A stretch of DNA of 37,706 bases, from assembly GCA_964501265.1 (NCBI GenBank), contig CAZCSK010000021.1:1-37706 (forward strand). The letters are read 5' to 3'. This document shows, piece after piece, positions 1 to 8,715 of this stretch. Each line of letters begins with the position of its first letter. The first letter of the stretch is position 1. The stretch comes from CAZCSK01 sp964501265 (GTDB lineage Bacteria; Actinomycetota; CADDZG01; JAHWKV01). The notes under the pieces are model-generated. The model worked only from the letters and a program-made list of their open reading frames with translations. It was not told the origin of the DNA and ran no database searches. The position numbers and the translations under genes are program-made.

Positions 1-137
1 TGTCGTGGTCTACCGTACCAGCGACTTGTCGTAGCGTCCATCGAAGCCACTATAAACAGGGGGTCTGACAGAATCGAACGGGTCTGGGAAAAAATCTTTT
101 CTGGTGTACAAAGGGGCAAAGAAAACGGCTGTCCGAA
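1..137. other. left-edge stretch with no gene seen
   Basis: I see no coding region, tRNA or convincing hairpin here. It lies downstream of the last gene of the minus-strand envelope operon and may hold its terminator or the end of a gene cut by the window edge. Confidence 0.4.
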
Positions 138-1022
138 CTAGGGGGCCGGCGCGGAGAACCACTTACTAAGGCGCTCCGGGGTAGCAACTGCCGACGGCCT
201 GTTCAGCCGAGTAAAAATGTCGAGCCAGTCCTGTCTCGCGACTGGGTCAGCCGAAAGCCCTCTTAGGTACGGATGTGCAAAATCGACAACCGGCCGGCTC
301 CCATATCGGAATGACGTTTCATAGTGCTCGAGGCTGCGTTCGTGTCGCCAATGATGGAAGCCCTCCAGCTCTGGATCATTGTCGCTAAGCGCATCGGCTA
401 CGTAGATCGCCTGCTCGATCGCGTCCGAGATCCGCTCCGCCTTATCCAGCTCCGCGGCATCCAGAGACCCCGGGAAGACCTGAAGGCCACGGGCATATGC
501 GCGTTCGCGCTCGCTGCTCGGGCCACGTGTTATTTCGGCAGGACCAGCAACGGACAGAAGCTGGACGCCGTCCTCGCAGGGATTGCGCATCATTGAGTTG
601 CGGTTTTCGTCTACGTCAATTGTGGCGAAGTCGGGCTCTTGCAGGCCACGCCAATAGGCAAAGAGGAAAGCCATCTCTCCCGCCATAGGTTCCGTCTTGT
701 GCAGACCCAGAAGGCTCGCTACGGTCGAGGCTCTGCCGTCGGCGCCGATTACCCATCGGGAGTAAATCTCCTCGCCATTCTCGAGAACGACGCCTCGCGA
801 AGGGTCGCCATTGGCTCCGCTTCCGATCAAGTCCGCGACACGAGCTCCGAAGCGGGGACTCGAACCTGGCAAGTTGGGGAACATGAAATGCGTGGACACC
901 GTGTCGCTCGGGAACCGAGCCTTGTCGACGAGCAGCACTTTCCAGCCATGACGTGCCAGTGAGCCCGCAACAACCGACCCGGCACAACGAGCGCCGACAA
1001 CGACCGCGTCGTAAGTAGTCAT
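138..1022 (-). CDS. FAD-dependent oxidoreductase (geranylgeranyl-reductase-like), internally deleted, probably non-functional
   Basis: The 294-residue product starts with a Rossmann FAD-binding segment (MTTYDAVVVGARCAGS, then VLLVDKARFPSDTVSTH) typical of NAD(P)/FAD-dependent oxidoreductases of the geranylgeranyl reductase/halogenase type, which are usually about 400 residues. The start is the ATG at 1022; it overlaps the stop of the preceding gene as ATGA, so translation is probably coupled. Two parts of the fold look absent. After FMFPN the family normally continues with an LARLE-type helix; here LARFES is found in a neighbouring frame just before the reading resumes at RFGARVADLIG, as after a small frameshift plus a larger deletion. 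The second FAD motif (GDAxxxxDP) before the GISDAFRDAE-like segment is also missing: the sequence goes straight to RISDAIEQAIYVADAL. The frame is open, so it may be translated, but I expect poor FAD binding. It is the last gene of a five-gene minus-strand operon. Confidence 0.6.
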   Translation of the reverse strand: MTTYDAVVVGARCAGSVVAGSLARHGWKVLLVDKARFPSDTVSTHFMFPNLPGSSPRFGARVADLIGSGANGDPSRGVVLENGEEIYSRWVIGADGRASTVASLLGLHKTEPMAGEMAFLFAYWRGLQEPDFATIDVDENRNSMMRNPCEDGVQLLSVAGPAEITRGPSSERERAYARGLQVFPGSLDAAELDKAERISDAIEQAIYVADALSDNDPELEGFHHWRHERSLEHYETSFRYGSRPVVDFAHPYLRGLSADPVARQDWLDIFTRLNRPSAVATPERLSKWFSAPAP

Positions 1023-2362
1023 GGCCGCACTCTTGCGGAGATTGTCGCCCCTTCTGAGTTTTGCGGATGTTTGTCGTCGGGAAGCGCTCGCTCCGCCGAC
1101 CAGGCTGAGGCGGCAAGGCCCGCGAGTGCCAAAGCGCGCGCCCAAACCGCAATCTCAAAGACTCCCATCCACCCCGGGGCGGCGCGGTCCATCACGGTGA
1201 AGTAGTAAAAGCCCGACACAAACACGCCAAGGTCCGTGGCCATATAGAAAAGTACGTAACGCCAGGGAACATTTAGCATCGCCACCAAGGGAATCACCCA
1301 GAGAGCGTATTGCGGGGAGTGAACCTTGGAAACCAACAGAAAGACCGAGACAATCCCGAGCCCCACGGCAACAACCGGGTAACCCTGCGGCTCATTGCGC
1401 CTCATCCATCCCCGCCGAAGGAACATCACCGAGCCCGCTGCAAAAAGCGCAAGGCTGGTCCAGGAGACAACATCCCGATAAGCGGCCTGGCCCACCTCCC
1501 AACCTTTCCACGGCAGCAACACCCTGCCGTGATGGGCGATCCAAAACCAGACCGTACCGAAGTCGGGATAGCGATCGGCGTGGAAGAGCCAAACCGACAT
1601 CCATCCATTTGTGCCCGGTTTGCGCAACGAGACCTCGTTCGCGAATGCAGGCCAGCCGGGAATATCGAGATATCCAGGCAACCATGAGGAGGCGAGTATC
1701 CACGGAACATTGATCAGGGCAAACGCGATCGCAAAGCTGATGATCAGTCGCCTGACAGAACGCGCGTCGCGCTCCGACATACGCGCAAGGATCATTCCGG
1801 GCAAGAAAAAAGATGGATACAGTTTGGCGCTCGCGCCCGCTGCCAGAGCGGCCCCCGCAATCTCCGGGCGGTTTCGCTCGTATAGCACCAAACCCCACAC
1901 CGCTCCCGCGACCGCGAGCAGGTCCCAGTTATGAAATGCGTAGAGGATCAGGGGCAGCCCGATCGCCCATAACATCAAGCGCGCTGCTGTGACTCGTTTG
2001 CGAAGAAGCACCGTGACGACAAGCGCGAAGGGGGCCAGGAAGAACGCGCTGACCCGGAAGTAATCCTCGTTGCCGAATTCCGCCAGGCCGACCGACGAGA
2101 GCGCCCGCAAGATTCGCCCGGCAAAGTCCATGAACATTCCCGTCAACACGGGGTACTCCACCTCGACATCGACGTAGGGGATGAGCCCGTGGCTGATTCC
2201 CCTTACCCCAAATAGAGGCTGAATGTCGTTGTAGCAAAGATGGGAGTACTGAAAGTTGTCCATCCAGGGATTGACGATGCACTGCCGCTTCAACATGTAC
2301 GCGGCGCCAAGCCCAACGGCGGTGGCCAGGATTGCGGCCCAAAGCGGGGCCGGCCGGCGCAA
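1019..2362 (-). CDS. GT87-like polytopic membrane glycosyltransferase (Rv0051-like)
   Basis: This 447-residue protein has about ten hydrophobic helices. An early periplasmic loop contains NPWMDNFQYSHLCYNDIQPLF and YVDVEVEYPVLTG; such acidic first loops (D, then E-Y-P) are typical of GT-C glycosyltransferases of the GT87/DUF2029 family, which use polyprenyl-phosphate mannose. Position right behind a class A PBP matches Rv0051 next to ponA1 in mycobacteria. The substrate cannot be read from sequence. It follows the PBP stop by 8 nt and overlaps the next gene by ATGA. The start is uncertain: an AGGAGG at 2363-2368 directly abuts the TTG at 2362, giving no spacer, and the next in-frame ATG is only at residue 23 (2296), inside the first hydrophobic helix. 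I kept the TTG because it preserves that helix. Confidence 0.75.
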   Translation of the reverse strand: MRRPAPLWAAILATAVGLGAAYMLKRQCIVNPWMDNFQYSHLCYNDIQPLFGVRGISHGLIPYVDVEVEYPVLTGMFMDFAGRILRALSSVGLAEFGNEDYFRVSAFFLAPFALVVTVLLRKRVTAARLMLWAIGLPLILYAFHNWDLLAVAGAVWGLVLYERNRPEIAGAALAAGASAKLYPSFFLPGMILARMSERDARSVRRLIISFAIAFALINVPWILASSWLPGYLDIPGWPAFANEVSLRKPGTNGWMSVWLFHADRYPDFGTVWFWIAHHGRVLLPWKGWEVGQAAYRDVVSWTSLALFAAGSVMFLRRGWMRRNEPQGYPVVAVGLGIVSVFLLVSKVHSPQYALWVIPLVAMLNVPWRYVLFYMATDLGVFVSGFYYFTVMDRAAPGWMGVFEIAVWARALALAGLAASAWSAERALPDDKHPQNSEGATISARVRP

Positions 2363-2370
2363 CCTCCTCT

Positions 2371-4581
2371 TTAGGGCTTGCAGGTCGGCTGGGGGCTAGG
2401 CGCTGCCGGGGACGGAGACGGAGACGAAGAAGGGGTCGGGGTCGGCGAGCACTTCGGCAGAGGCGGGGAGGGGTGGGGCGGCGGCGAGGGTGGCGCTGGA
2501 GGCGGGGACGGGGAAGGGGACGGGGAAGGGCTGGGAAGGCAATTCGAGGTGTCAGAGCCCGGCGTGGGGGCTGGCGCGCAGGGCGTCGGCGACGGCACGA
2601 GTACCTCGCCGCCAAGAGACGGCGCCGCGAAGCCCTTCGACTTTGTTCCCTTGACGGCTTCGGTCATGAATTTCTTCCAAATCGTCGCAGGAAACGCCCC
2701 TCCGGTCACCCTCTTGCCGCGCACGTCGGTCATCTCGGGGATCTTGCCGGTTTCGTCGGGAGGAAATCCATTCCAGACGATTGCGACCAAGTCAGGCGTA
2801 TAACCGGCAAACCAAGCGTCGACGTGATTTTGAGTCGTACCTGTCTTGCCCGCAGCAGGGCGGCCGATTTTGGCGCCGGTCCCAGTGCCGCGCTTGATGT
2901 TCTCCTCCAACGCGAAGTTGACCGTATCGGCGATGTTTTCGTCCATGACTTTCTCGGACTTGGGCTCGAACTCCTTGATGACATCGCCTGACGAAGATAG
3001 GACCTTCGTGACGATCAGTTGATCGGGTCGGTTGCCGCGGCTGGCAAAGGTCGCGAACCCTCGAGCCATCTCCAATGGAGTGACCGGCGAGGTTCCGAGT
3101 GTCAACGCACATACTCGTTCCGCCCGTGGAATTCCAATCCCCGTGCTCTCGATCATTGCCGCCATTTTCTTTGGTGTCACAAGATCCGCCATCTGGGCAT
3201 AGACCGTGTTGACGGAACGGACCGTGGCATCGATCACTTCGCTCACACCATACGCAGCGTTGTCAAAGTTCGAAATCTTCCACGGCTCGCCCTTTTTGCT
3301 CCGACATTGAGGCGTGTTGATCTCCAACTGTCCGGGCGCGACGAACTTGGAGTGAATCGACTTTCCCTCCTTAAGGAATGCGGCCAGGGTGAAGGGCTTG
3401 AACGCGGACCCGGCCTGGCGGCCCCCCGAGTCCGACGCCTCCACATTTGCAGCAAAGTTGGAACCGCGGGCGCGTTTTAGATCGCTCACATCGCGGCCGC
3501 CGACCATCGCAAGAACGCGCCCTTCTGTATCCATCGCGACTAGCGCAGCCTCCGGATCGGTGGGCTTGTCGAAGGTCGTGGAAATCGCATTCTCCGCGGC
3601 GTCTTGAAGGCGCAAGTCCAATGTCGTGTGGATCTTTAGACCCCCGCCCAGCAGTTCTGCGTCGCTAAATTTCAGCTCCTGGGTGAGATAGCGCCTCACA
3701 AATTCTACGAAGTAGGCTGCCCGCGGAGAATCCTGCTCGACACTTGCACCCGGCTTGAAGCTCGCCACAAGATCCTCTTTGCTCGCCAGGGAGGCCTTGG
3801 CTGCATCGAGGTATCCAACCTCGGCCATATCGCCAACCACTTTGTTACGGATAGCGACGGCCTGATCCTTTGCCCGGTCGATCTGATACTTCTCCGGCGC
3901 ACGGATCACTCCTGCGAGATAGGCAGCCTCACCGACCGACAATTCCTTGGCGGATTTCTTGAAGTAAGTGCGAGCGGCGGCTTCGGCGCCGTAAGCGCCC
4001 CGGCCGAAGTAGACGGTGTTCAGGTAAAACTCGAGAATCTTGTTCTTCGAGTACCGGCGTTCGATCTTGACTGCGAGCGTCGCCTCACGGATCTTGCGAA
4101 GGATCGTGCGCTCCTTGCCAACACCGTAACGGGCGTTGCGGACGTACTGCTGGGTGATAGTGGAACCGCCCTGCTGCACGCCCTTTCCTCGGACATTGCT
4201 GAAAGCCGCGCGCAGGATTCCCTTGAAACTAACTCCAGGGTGTTTGTAGAAATCTCGATCCTCGGTGGCGATCACCGCCTGCTGCAAATCTTTGGAGATG
4301 TCGGCAAGTCTCACGATAGTGCGATTTTCTTCTCCGTGAAGTGTGCCGATGATCTGACCATCCCGAGCCAGAATCACCGATGACTGTGCGCCCGCGGCGG
4401 CTTCAGGAAGAGGAACCCGCCCGAGTGCGAGGCCAACCAATGCGATGGCGCCGACGGAAACAATCAGCGCCGCCACCAGCCACCATTTGCGGCCGATCGC
4501 AGTTGCTCCGCGACGAACGGGCCCACTCTTTCGTCGTGCTTTAGGCGCGGATCTGCGACCACGCGCTTTGCGCTTAGCCAC
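2371..4581 (-). CDS. ponA: class A penicillin-binding protein (glycosyltransferase/transpeptidase)
   Basis: This bifunctional peptidoglycan synthase polymerises lipid II and cross-links stem peptides outside the membrane. The 736 residues comprise a basic cytoplasmic N-terminus, one membrane helix (about 34-54) and a GT51 domain with ATEDRDFYKHPG (catalytic Glu107) and GGSTITQQYVRN. The transpeptidase domain has SAFK (Ser392, Lys395), SVN (456-458) and KTGT (579-582). From about residue 650 there is a long Pro/Ser-rich tail of PSPSPSP and PPHPSPP type with several cysteines, as in many actinobacterial PonA proteins; it may reach into the wall. The start is a GTG at 4581; an ATG 8 nt upstream is out of frame and soon stops. 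It is the third gene of the minus-strand operon. Its neighbourhood with a GT87 protein, DUF5318, PadR and ino1 corresponds to mycobacterial ponA1. Confidence 0.95.
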   Translation of the reverse strand: MAKRKARGRRSAPKARRKSGPVRRGATAIGRKWWLVAALIVSVGAIALVGLALGRVPLPEAAAGAQSSVILARDGQIIGTLHGEENRTIVRLADISKDLQQAVIATEDRDFYKHPGVSFKGILRAAFSNVRGKGVQQGGSTITQQYVRNARYGVGKERTILRKIREATLAVKIERRYSKNKILEFYLNTVYFGRGAYGAEAAARTYFKKSAKELSVGEAAYLAGVIRAPEKYQIDRAKDQAVAIRNKVVGDMAEVGYLDAAKASLASKEDLVASFKPGASVEQDSPRAAYFVEFVRRYLTQELKFSDAELLGGGLKIHTTLDLRLQDAAENAISTTFDKPTDPEAALVAMDTEGRVLAMVGGRDVSDLKRARGSNFAANVEASDSGGRQAGSAFKPFTLAAFLKEGKSIHSKFVAPGQLEINTPQCRSKKGEPWKISNFDNAAYGVSEVIDATVRSVNTVYAQMADLVTPKKMAAMIESTGIGIPRAERVCALTLGTSPVTPLEMARGFATFASRGNRPDQLIVTKVLSSSGDVIKEFEPKSEKVMDENIADTVNFALEENIKRGTGTGAKIGRPAAGKTGTTQNHVDAWFAGYTPDLVAIVWNGFPPDETGKIPEMTDVRGKRVTGGAFPATIWKKFMTEAVKGTKSKGFAAPSLGGEVLVPSPTPCAPAPTPGSDTSNCLPSPSPSPSPSPPPAPPSPPPHPSPPLPKCSPTPTPSSSPSPSPAAPSPQPTCKP

Positions 4582-4619
4582 TAGTACTCATTCTCTTTGG
4601 GCCTGACCACATTCGCAAT

Positions 4620-5705
4620 TTACAGGAAGCCAGTGCCAAGACCGTAAACAGTCAGGCGTACTCCCATAATCAAAGCCATCGCGACAATCGCCCATGCCCC
4701 GATCATGACACGCCGATGCCGGGGATCAGGAACGGAGCTCGGACTTGGCGCGAGCACGATGAGTGGATTTGGACGGGTGAGGAAATGGATGAGAGTCGCG
4801 GCCGCTCCGGTTGCGAACATGAGCCAGACGATGCTGCTCTGATTGAGCAGGAAGACTCCGCCGATGGCCGACCCGGCTGCGACCAGCCGCCCGCTCCAGT
4901 GCGACGGTGGTCCAAGAGGCTGAGTAAGCTGTTGCCCTGCCCCTAGCATCGCAGCAAGCAACGCAGCTGCGGCAGCGACCGTCAAACCTCCGAACGGAAC
5001 TGCGAGTCCGGTGGCAACCGACAGGGGAGCAAAAGCCAGCGCGAAAGTCGAGATGGTGCGCTCTCCCATGAAACCCGCGACACCGGCGAGCGCCGCAACC
5101 ACGATCGCCGTGGTAGTGCCCCCGGCCGCCGATACAAGGGCGATCATCCCTCCGGCGACCGCTAAATAGCTGGGGCCCCGTCCCCTGTTTCCCCACGCGC
5201 AAGTTGCCCACAGGGCGAGACCCCCAACAGCCAAAACTAAGGGAGCCGATGTTCCCGCCAACCAGGCAAGGGCGACCCCCTGCCACCACCCGACCAGGGC
5301 TGCTTCGGGTCGATCGTCGGTTCGAATTGATCCGAGCCGCAAGATAGATGCAACTCCCAGCAGTACCGCGGCGCGCGGCGCCCACCCTCCCGCCGCCGGA
5401 AGCGCCCAAGAGACGGTCGCTCGCTGCTGAGCCGTCACTGCCAGCGCAAGAAAGAGGTCGGAGGCCGCAAACAGAGCAAAGCGGCTCGAAGGCATCTGGC
5501 CGCGGAGGGCCGCGACCCCCAGGATCACAGTCGCACTCACAAAGACAACCAGAAACACGACACTCGGTTCGCGTCCGATCGACAGACCGAAGGCGCCGAG
5601 CGCGGGGATCGCCCATACGAGCCACCCGCGAGGGGGCAGTACGCCGGCGGCGGCTATCGTGAGTGCGGCAACGACGACAAGAGCGATCAGTTCAAACCAC
5701 TGCAA
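4620..5705 (-). CDS. polytopic membrane protein of unknown function
   Basis: I do not recognise this 361-residue protein. It has about ten hydrophobic segments rich in Ala, Gly, Leu and Val and short loops. One polar stretch in the middle (RLGSIRTDDRPEAALVGWWQG) and one near the C-terminus (PSPSSVPDPRHRR) are probably cytoplasmic, the latter before a last helix. Weak resemblance to antiporter-like membrane subunits (a WALPAAGGWAPRAAVLLGVASILRLG segment) is not enough to name it. The start is a TTG at 5705 with AAGG five bases upstream. It lies 20 nt behind the 159-residue membrane protein and 38 nt before the PBP gene, so envelope-related work is likely but unproven. Confidence 0.7.
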   Translation of the reverse strand: MQWFELIALVVVAALTIAAAGVLPPRGWLVWAIPALGAFGLSIGREPSVVFLVVFVSATVILGVAALRGQMPSSRFALFAASDLFLALAVTAQQRATVSWALPAAGGWAPRAAVLLGVASILRLGSIRTDDRPEAALVGWWQGVALAWLAGTSAPLVLAVGGLALWATCAWGNRGRGPSYLAVAGGMIALVSAAGGTTTAIVVAALAGVAGFMGERTISTFALAFAPLSVATGLAVPFGGLTVAAAAALLAAMLGAGQQLTQPLGPPSHWSGRLVAAGSAIGGVFLLNQSSIVWLMFATGAAATLIHFLTRPNPLIVLAPSPSSVPDPRHRRVMIGAWAIVAMALIMGVRLTVYGLGTGFL

Positions 5706-5726
5706 CCTTGCCTTGCGTTTGAAACG

Positions 5727-6206
5727 CTAAACCCCGTCGCTGGACCAGGCCTTGCGCAACTCTTCGATGCGTTTCCAGTGGAAGAGGAAGAGCAACAACG
5801 CGAACACTCCCATCAAAAGGCCCGTAATCAGCCGACCAACGGGGGCCAGACTGGAGGGGCCGGGCACGAGCACCTCGCGCGGCTCGGGTGCACGCGGTCT
5901 CCGTTCGTCACCAAGCCGTTGCTTGGGCTTGTCTCTGCCGGGGGTCAATTGCTCTATGGCCGCCGACCCATACTGATCTTCCCCGGACGACGCGATTAGG
6001 TCTCCTAGACCGCGGGCGATCGTCATGGCTGATCCGATCAAAACAATCAACAAAAAGAGTGAGGCCCCATGTACATAAAGTTGATAGAGGCGCTTGCCAC
6101 CATCTTCGGGGCTTCGCGCAAAGACATAACCAATCCCAAAGGCTAGCAAGAGCCCGACGATTCCAAGCAACCCGCCGACATGAGGTACTCCTCCGAATCC
6201 GAACAT
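5727..6206 (-). CDS. small membrane protein of unknown function, first gene of the PBP operon
   Basis: The 159-residue protein has two N-terminal membrane helices (about 11-30 and 46-65), a polar, Pro/Arg-rich region (about 72-122) and a third helix (about 124-143) ending in HWKRIEELRKAW. I cannot assign a family. The ATG at 6206 is supported by AAAGGGG about seven bases upstream. It is the first gene of the run 6206-138 on the minus strand, so the promoter for the PBP operon should lie between it and the palindromic repeat at 6257-6316. Confidence 0.7.
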   Translation of the reverse strand: MFGFGGVPHVGGLLGIVGLLLAFGIGYVFARSPEDGGKRLYQLYVHGASLFLLIVLIGSAMTIARGLGDLIASSGEDQYGSAAIEQLTPGRDKPKQRLGDERRPRAPEPREVLVPGPSSLAPVGRLITGLLMGVFALLLFLFHWKRIEELRKAWSSDGV

Positions 6207-6256
6207 GTGATGCCCCTTTCGCTAGTGGACTGCTCAATCCTAATCCGGGGGGGTTC

Positions 6257-6316
6257 GGGGGGGTAGCAGCCCCCCTTACGTACGGACTCGCGCGCGCCAG
6301 AAGCTGCGAACCCCCC
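6257..6316. repeat. dispersed palindromic element, intergenic copy
   Basis: The copy starts GGGGGGGTAGCAGC and ends GCTGCGAACCCCCC, reverse in orientation to the murJ copy. The ends can pair as a G6/C6 plus GCAGC/GCTGC stem. The centre contains the family marks GTACGGA and CGCGCGCGCCAGAAG. A second G-rich end (GGGGGGGTTCGG) just to the left suggests a truncated neighbouring copy. It lies in the divergent intergenic region between the PBP operon and the helicase gene and probably overlaps their regulatory DNA. Confidence 0.85.
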
Positions 6317-6377
6317 GAGGTCACATTGGGGGATACAACCGTGGGTTGTCAGACCCATCCTGCATACTTTTGCGGAC

Positions 6378-8288
6378 ATGAACATATTTGAGGGGCTCAA
6401 CCCGCAGCAAGTCGCCGCTGTCTCGCAAGTGCGCGGTCCGGTGTGCATCCTGGCCGGCGCGGGGACAGGCAAGACGACCACGATAACGCGTCGGATCGCC
6501 AACCAGGTCACGACCGGTGCCTACTCCGCAGGCCAGATCCTGGCCGTGACCTTTACTGAGAAAGCCGCCAAAGAAATGGCTTCGCGCTTGGAGCGGCTCG
6601 GGGTCGCAGGAGTCCGCGCTCGCACGTTTCACTCGGAGGCTCTCGCTCACTACAAGAGGTATTCCACCGACGAGAGCGAGATCCTTGGGGCCAAAGCGCA
6701 GATACTGTTCGGTTTGATCCAGCGCCTCCCAATGCCTCACAAGTTCGTGGCGGTGCGCGACATCGCGACGGAGATCGAATGGGCCAAGAACCGAAGGTTG
6801 GCTCCTTCGAGGTATCTGTCGGCGCTCGGCCCCCACAAGCCTCCGGTCCCCCCGGAAATCATGGCCGGTTTGTACTCGGCGTATGAAGACCGCAAGGGGC
6901 GCGCCAACCTCATGGACTTCGAAGATCTGCTGGAGCGCACGGTCGAGATGCTCTCGACCAATGGTGCCGCGGCAACGGCCGTCCGCGACCGATATCACTC
7001 GATAACCGTCGATGAATATCAAGATGTCAACCTGCTGCAACAGAATCTGCTCGACGCTTGGCTCGGCACGCGCTCCGACGTGTGCGTCGTCGGCGACGAC
7101 TATCAATCCATCTTTGGATTCACGGGAGCAACGCCCGACTATCTTTTGAAGTTTCCCGATAAATATCGCGACTGCCACGTCGTGCGCCTGACGACAAACT
7201 ACCGGTCCACACCGCAAGTCCTGCGGATCGCCAACATGCTGGCGCCCAGTTTGGGAGGAACATCTAAGACACTTCGTACGGAGAAGCAGGCCGGTCCGGC
7301 GGCTGCGGTCCGCGGTTTCGACTCTGGCGAAGACGAGATCGCCTTCATCGTCAAAGAGGCGGCGAATCTGAATGCCCAGGGGACCCCCTTAGAAGAAATC
7401 GCAGTGCTATTTCGGATCAACGGCCGGTCGGAACAATTTGAAGAGGCTTTCTCGCGGGCCGGTATCCCGTATCAAGTGCGAGACTCGGCATTCTTGCGCC
7501 GCCCTGCCGCTCGCGCGGTTCTTGCGCGACTTAAGAAAGCAACTGGGAGAGTGGACGTGGCGGTGGAGGCGATCGTCGGGGCTCTTGGCCATCGGCCCGA
7601 CAGCGAATTCTCGGGTGACGAAGCCACCCGGCAGTCGGATCTCGGGCGAATACTGAAGTTGGCCCAGGAGTTCGGTGCTGGAGAGATTCCCGGATTCATA
7701 TCAGACCTCGCGCGACGGTTCAGCCCCGAAGAAACGGGGCGCGGCGTTCAACTGCTCACCTACCACCGCGCCAAGGGCCAGGAGTTTGAAGCCGTCTTCC
7801 TACCGCGTTTGGAAGAACGAGAATTGCCGTTTGCCCTCGCGAAAACCGACGAAGACCTTGCCGAAGAACGGCGGCTCCTTTACGTGGGGATCACTCGTGC
7901 CAAACGCCACCTGAACATCTCGTGGGCGGCATTGCGTGAGGGCGAACGTCGCCGCAATTGCCGGCCATCGCCTTTTCTTTCGGAACTTGGACTCAATGCA
8001 ACGCCCGCGAATCAGCGCCCAGCGCCCACCGGCGCGCCCCGGCGCGAGAAGGTGGCGGTCGGCTCGCAGGATCAGGCTTTGTTCACCGCGCTCAAAGGAT
8101 GGAGGTTGCAACGATGCCGGTCGGATGAAGTGCCTGCCTTCGTCGTTTTTAGCGATCAAACGCTCGCCGCCTTGGCATCGGCGCGACCAGGGGATTTCGC
8201 GTCGTTACTGGATGTTCCTGGCATCGGACCCGCCAAGAGCGCCCTGTACGGCGTCGAAGTCATCGAGCTGATCCGGGGCCACGACTAA
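6378..8288 (+). CDS. UvrD2-like superfamily I DNA helicase with HRDC domain
   Basis: This 636-residue protein is an ATP-dependent 3'-5' helicase of the UvrD/Rep/PcrA type. Visible motifs are Walker A AGAGTGKTT (26-34), TFTEKAAKEM (motif Ia), DEYQD (212-216), GDDYQSIFGFTGA (239-251), LTTNYRS (271-277), LTYHRAKGQEFEAVF (motif V) and LLYVGITRAKRHL (motif VI). The last 80 residues, ending in LLDVPGIGPAKSALYG, form an HRDC domain, the layout of actinobacterial UvrD2. The four-cysteine motif that joins helicase and HRDC in mycobacterial UvrD2 is not seen; a short Pro/Ala-rich linker takes its place. The gene stands alone on the plus strand. A role in DNA repair or restart is inferred from family. 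Confidence 0.9.
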   Translation: MNIFEGLNPQQVAAVSQVRGPVCILAGAGTGKTTTITRRIANQVTTGAYSAGQILAVTFTEKAAKEMASRLERLGVAGVRARTFHSEALAHYKRYSTDESEILGAKAQILFGLIQRLPMPHKFVAVRDIATEIEWAKNRRLAPSRYLSALGPHKPPVPPEIMAGLYSAYEDRKGRANLMDFEDLLERTVEMLSTNGAAATAVRDRYHSITVDEYQDVNLLQQNLLDAWLGTRSDVCVVGDDYQSIFGFTGATPDYLLKFPDKYRDCHVVRLTTNYRSTPQVLRIANMLAPSLGGTSKTLRTEKQAGPAAAVRGFDSGEDEIAFIVKEAANLNAQGTPLEEIAVLFRINGRSEQFEEAFSRAGIPYQVRDSAFLRRPAARAVLARLKKATGRVDVAVEAIVGALGHRPDSEFSGDEATRQSDLGRILKLAQEFGAGEIPGFISDLARRFSPEETGRGVQLLTYHRAKGQEFEAVFLPRLEERELPFALAKTDEDLAEERRLLYVGITRAKRHLNISWAALREGERRRNCRPSPFLSELGLNATPANQRPAPTGAPRREKVAVGSQDQALFTALKGWRLQRCRSDEVPAFVVFSDQTLAALASARPGDFASLLDVPGIGPAKSALYGVEVIELIRGHD

Positions 8289-8436
8289 CCCATCCGTAGG
8301 GACGTGATCGCAGGCGGTAGCTATAAGCCGGACTAGTCACTCGACCCAAAAGATCACTAAAACTAGTCATGCTGTTCGAGCGCTCTCGGTCCGATAAACG
8401 CGCTGTAGGTGTTCAAACCATACGGAGGGGATCTAG
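8289..8436. promoter_or_regulatory. probable promoter region of the surface cluster
   Basis: This spacer separates the helicase gene from the LPxTG-type gene. It contains two direct copies of ACTAGTCA (8332-8339 and 8362-8369), each with the palindrome ACTAGT and starting 30 bp apart, a possible paired operator. The spacer ends with a strong ribosome binding site (GGAGGGG, 8424-8430) six bases before the GTG at 8437. No clear -35/-10 pair could be fixed. Confidence 0.3.
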
Positions 8437-8715
8437 GTGAGGCGCATTTTACGGATCAGCAGCCTAGTGCTGATCATCGTTGTGATGATGACCTCTGTCG
8501 CCCTCGCAGGAGTAGACGTGTCGCTCGAGGTCGAACCAGGCACCGGCGGGCCTGCGGAAGCGCAAGGGGGCCCTGGGCCCGGATTTGACTCGAATCCGCT
8601 CCCCCTGACCGGTGTCGACACTCTGCGCCTCTTCGCCGCCTCGCTGACTCTTATCGCAATTGGAAGCGTTTTCTTAAGGAACCGTCGAAGGGCGGATGAA
8701 AGGAACGGGACATGA
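8437..8715 (+). CDS. small sortase-anchored surface protein (LPLTG), CscD-like
   Basis: The 92-residue protein has a signal peptide (RISSLVLIIVVMMTSVALA), a short Gly/Pro-rich exported part, and a complete wall-sorting signal at its end: LPLTG (about 56-60), a hydrophobic helix and the basic tail RNRRRADERNGT. A sortase would cut between T and G and link the remaining roughly 30 mature residues to peptidoglycan. Start: GTG with GGAGGGG six bases upstream. It overlaps the next gene by ATGA. A tiny LPxTG protein ahead of a WxL-like and a DUF916-like gene is the make-up of Firmicutes csc clusters, where the small protein is CscD. No sortase gene lies in the window. Confidence 0.8.
   Translation: MRRILRISSLVLIIVVMMTSVALAGVDVSLEVEPGTGGPAEAQGGPGPGFDSNPLPLTGVDTLRLFAASLTLIAIGSVFLRNRRRADERNGT

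Noticed and set aside
1..137. tRNA or small RNA at the left edge
   Set aside because: No T-loop GGTTCGAATCC-like motif and no cloverleaf could be drawn.
2332..2991. Plus-strand Arg/Gly-rich open frame
   Set aside because: It is the antisense of the Pro/Ser-rich tail of the class A PBP gene.
6321..7217. 298-residue minus-strand open frame opposite the helicase gene
   Set aside because: Antisense of clear helicase motifs; no recognisable family.
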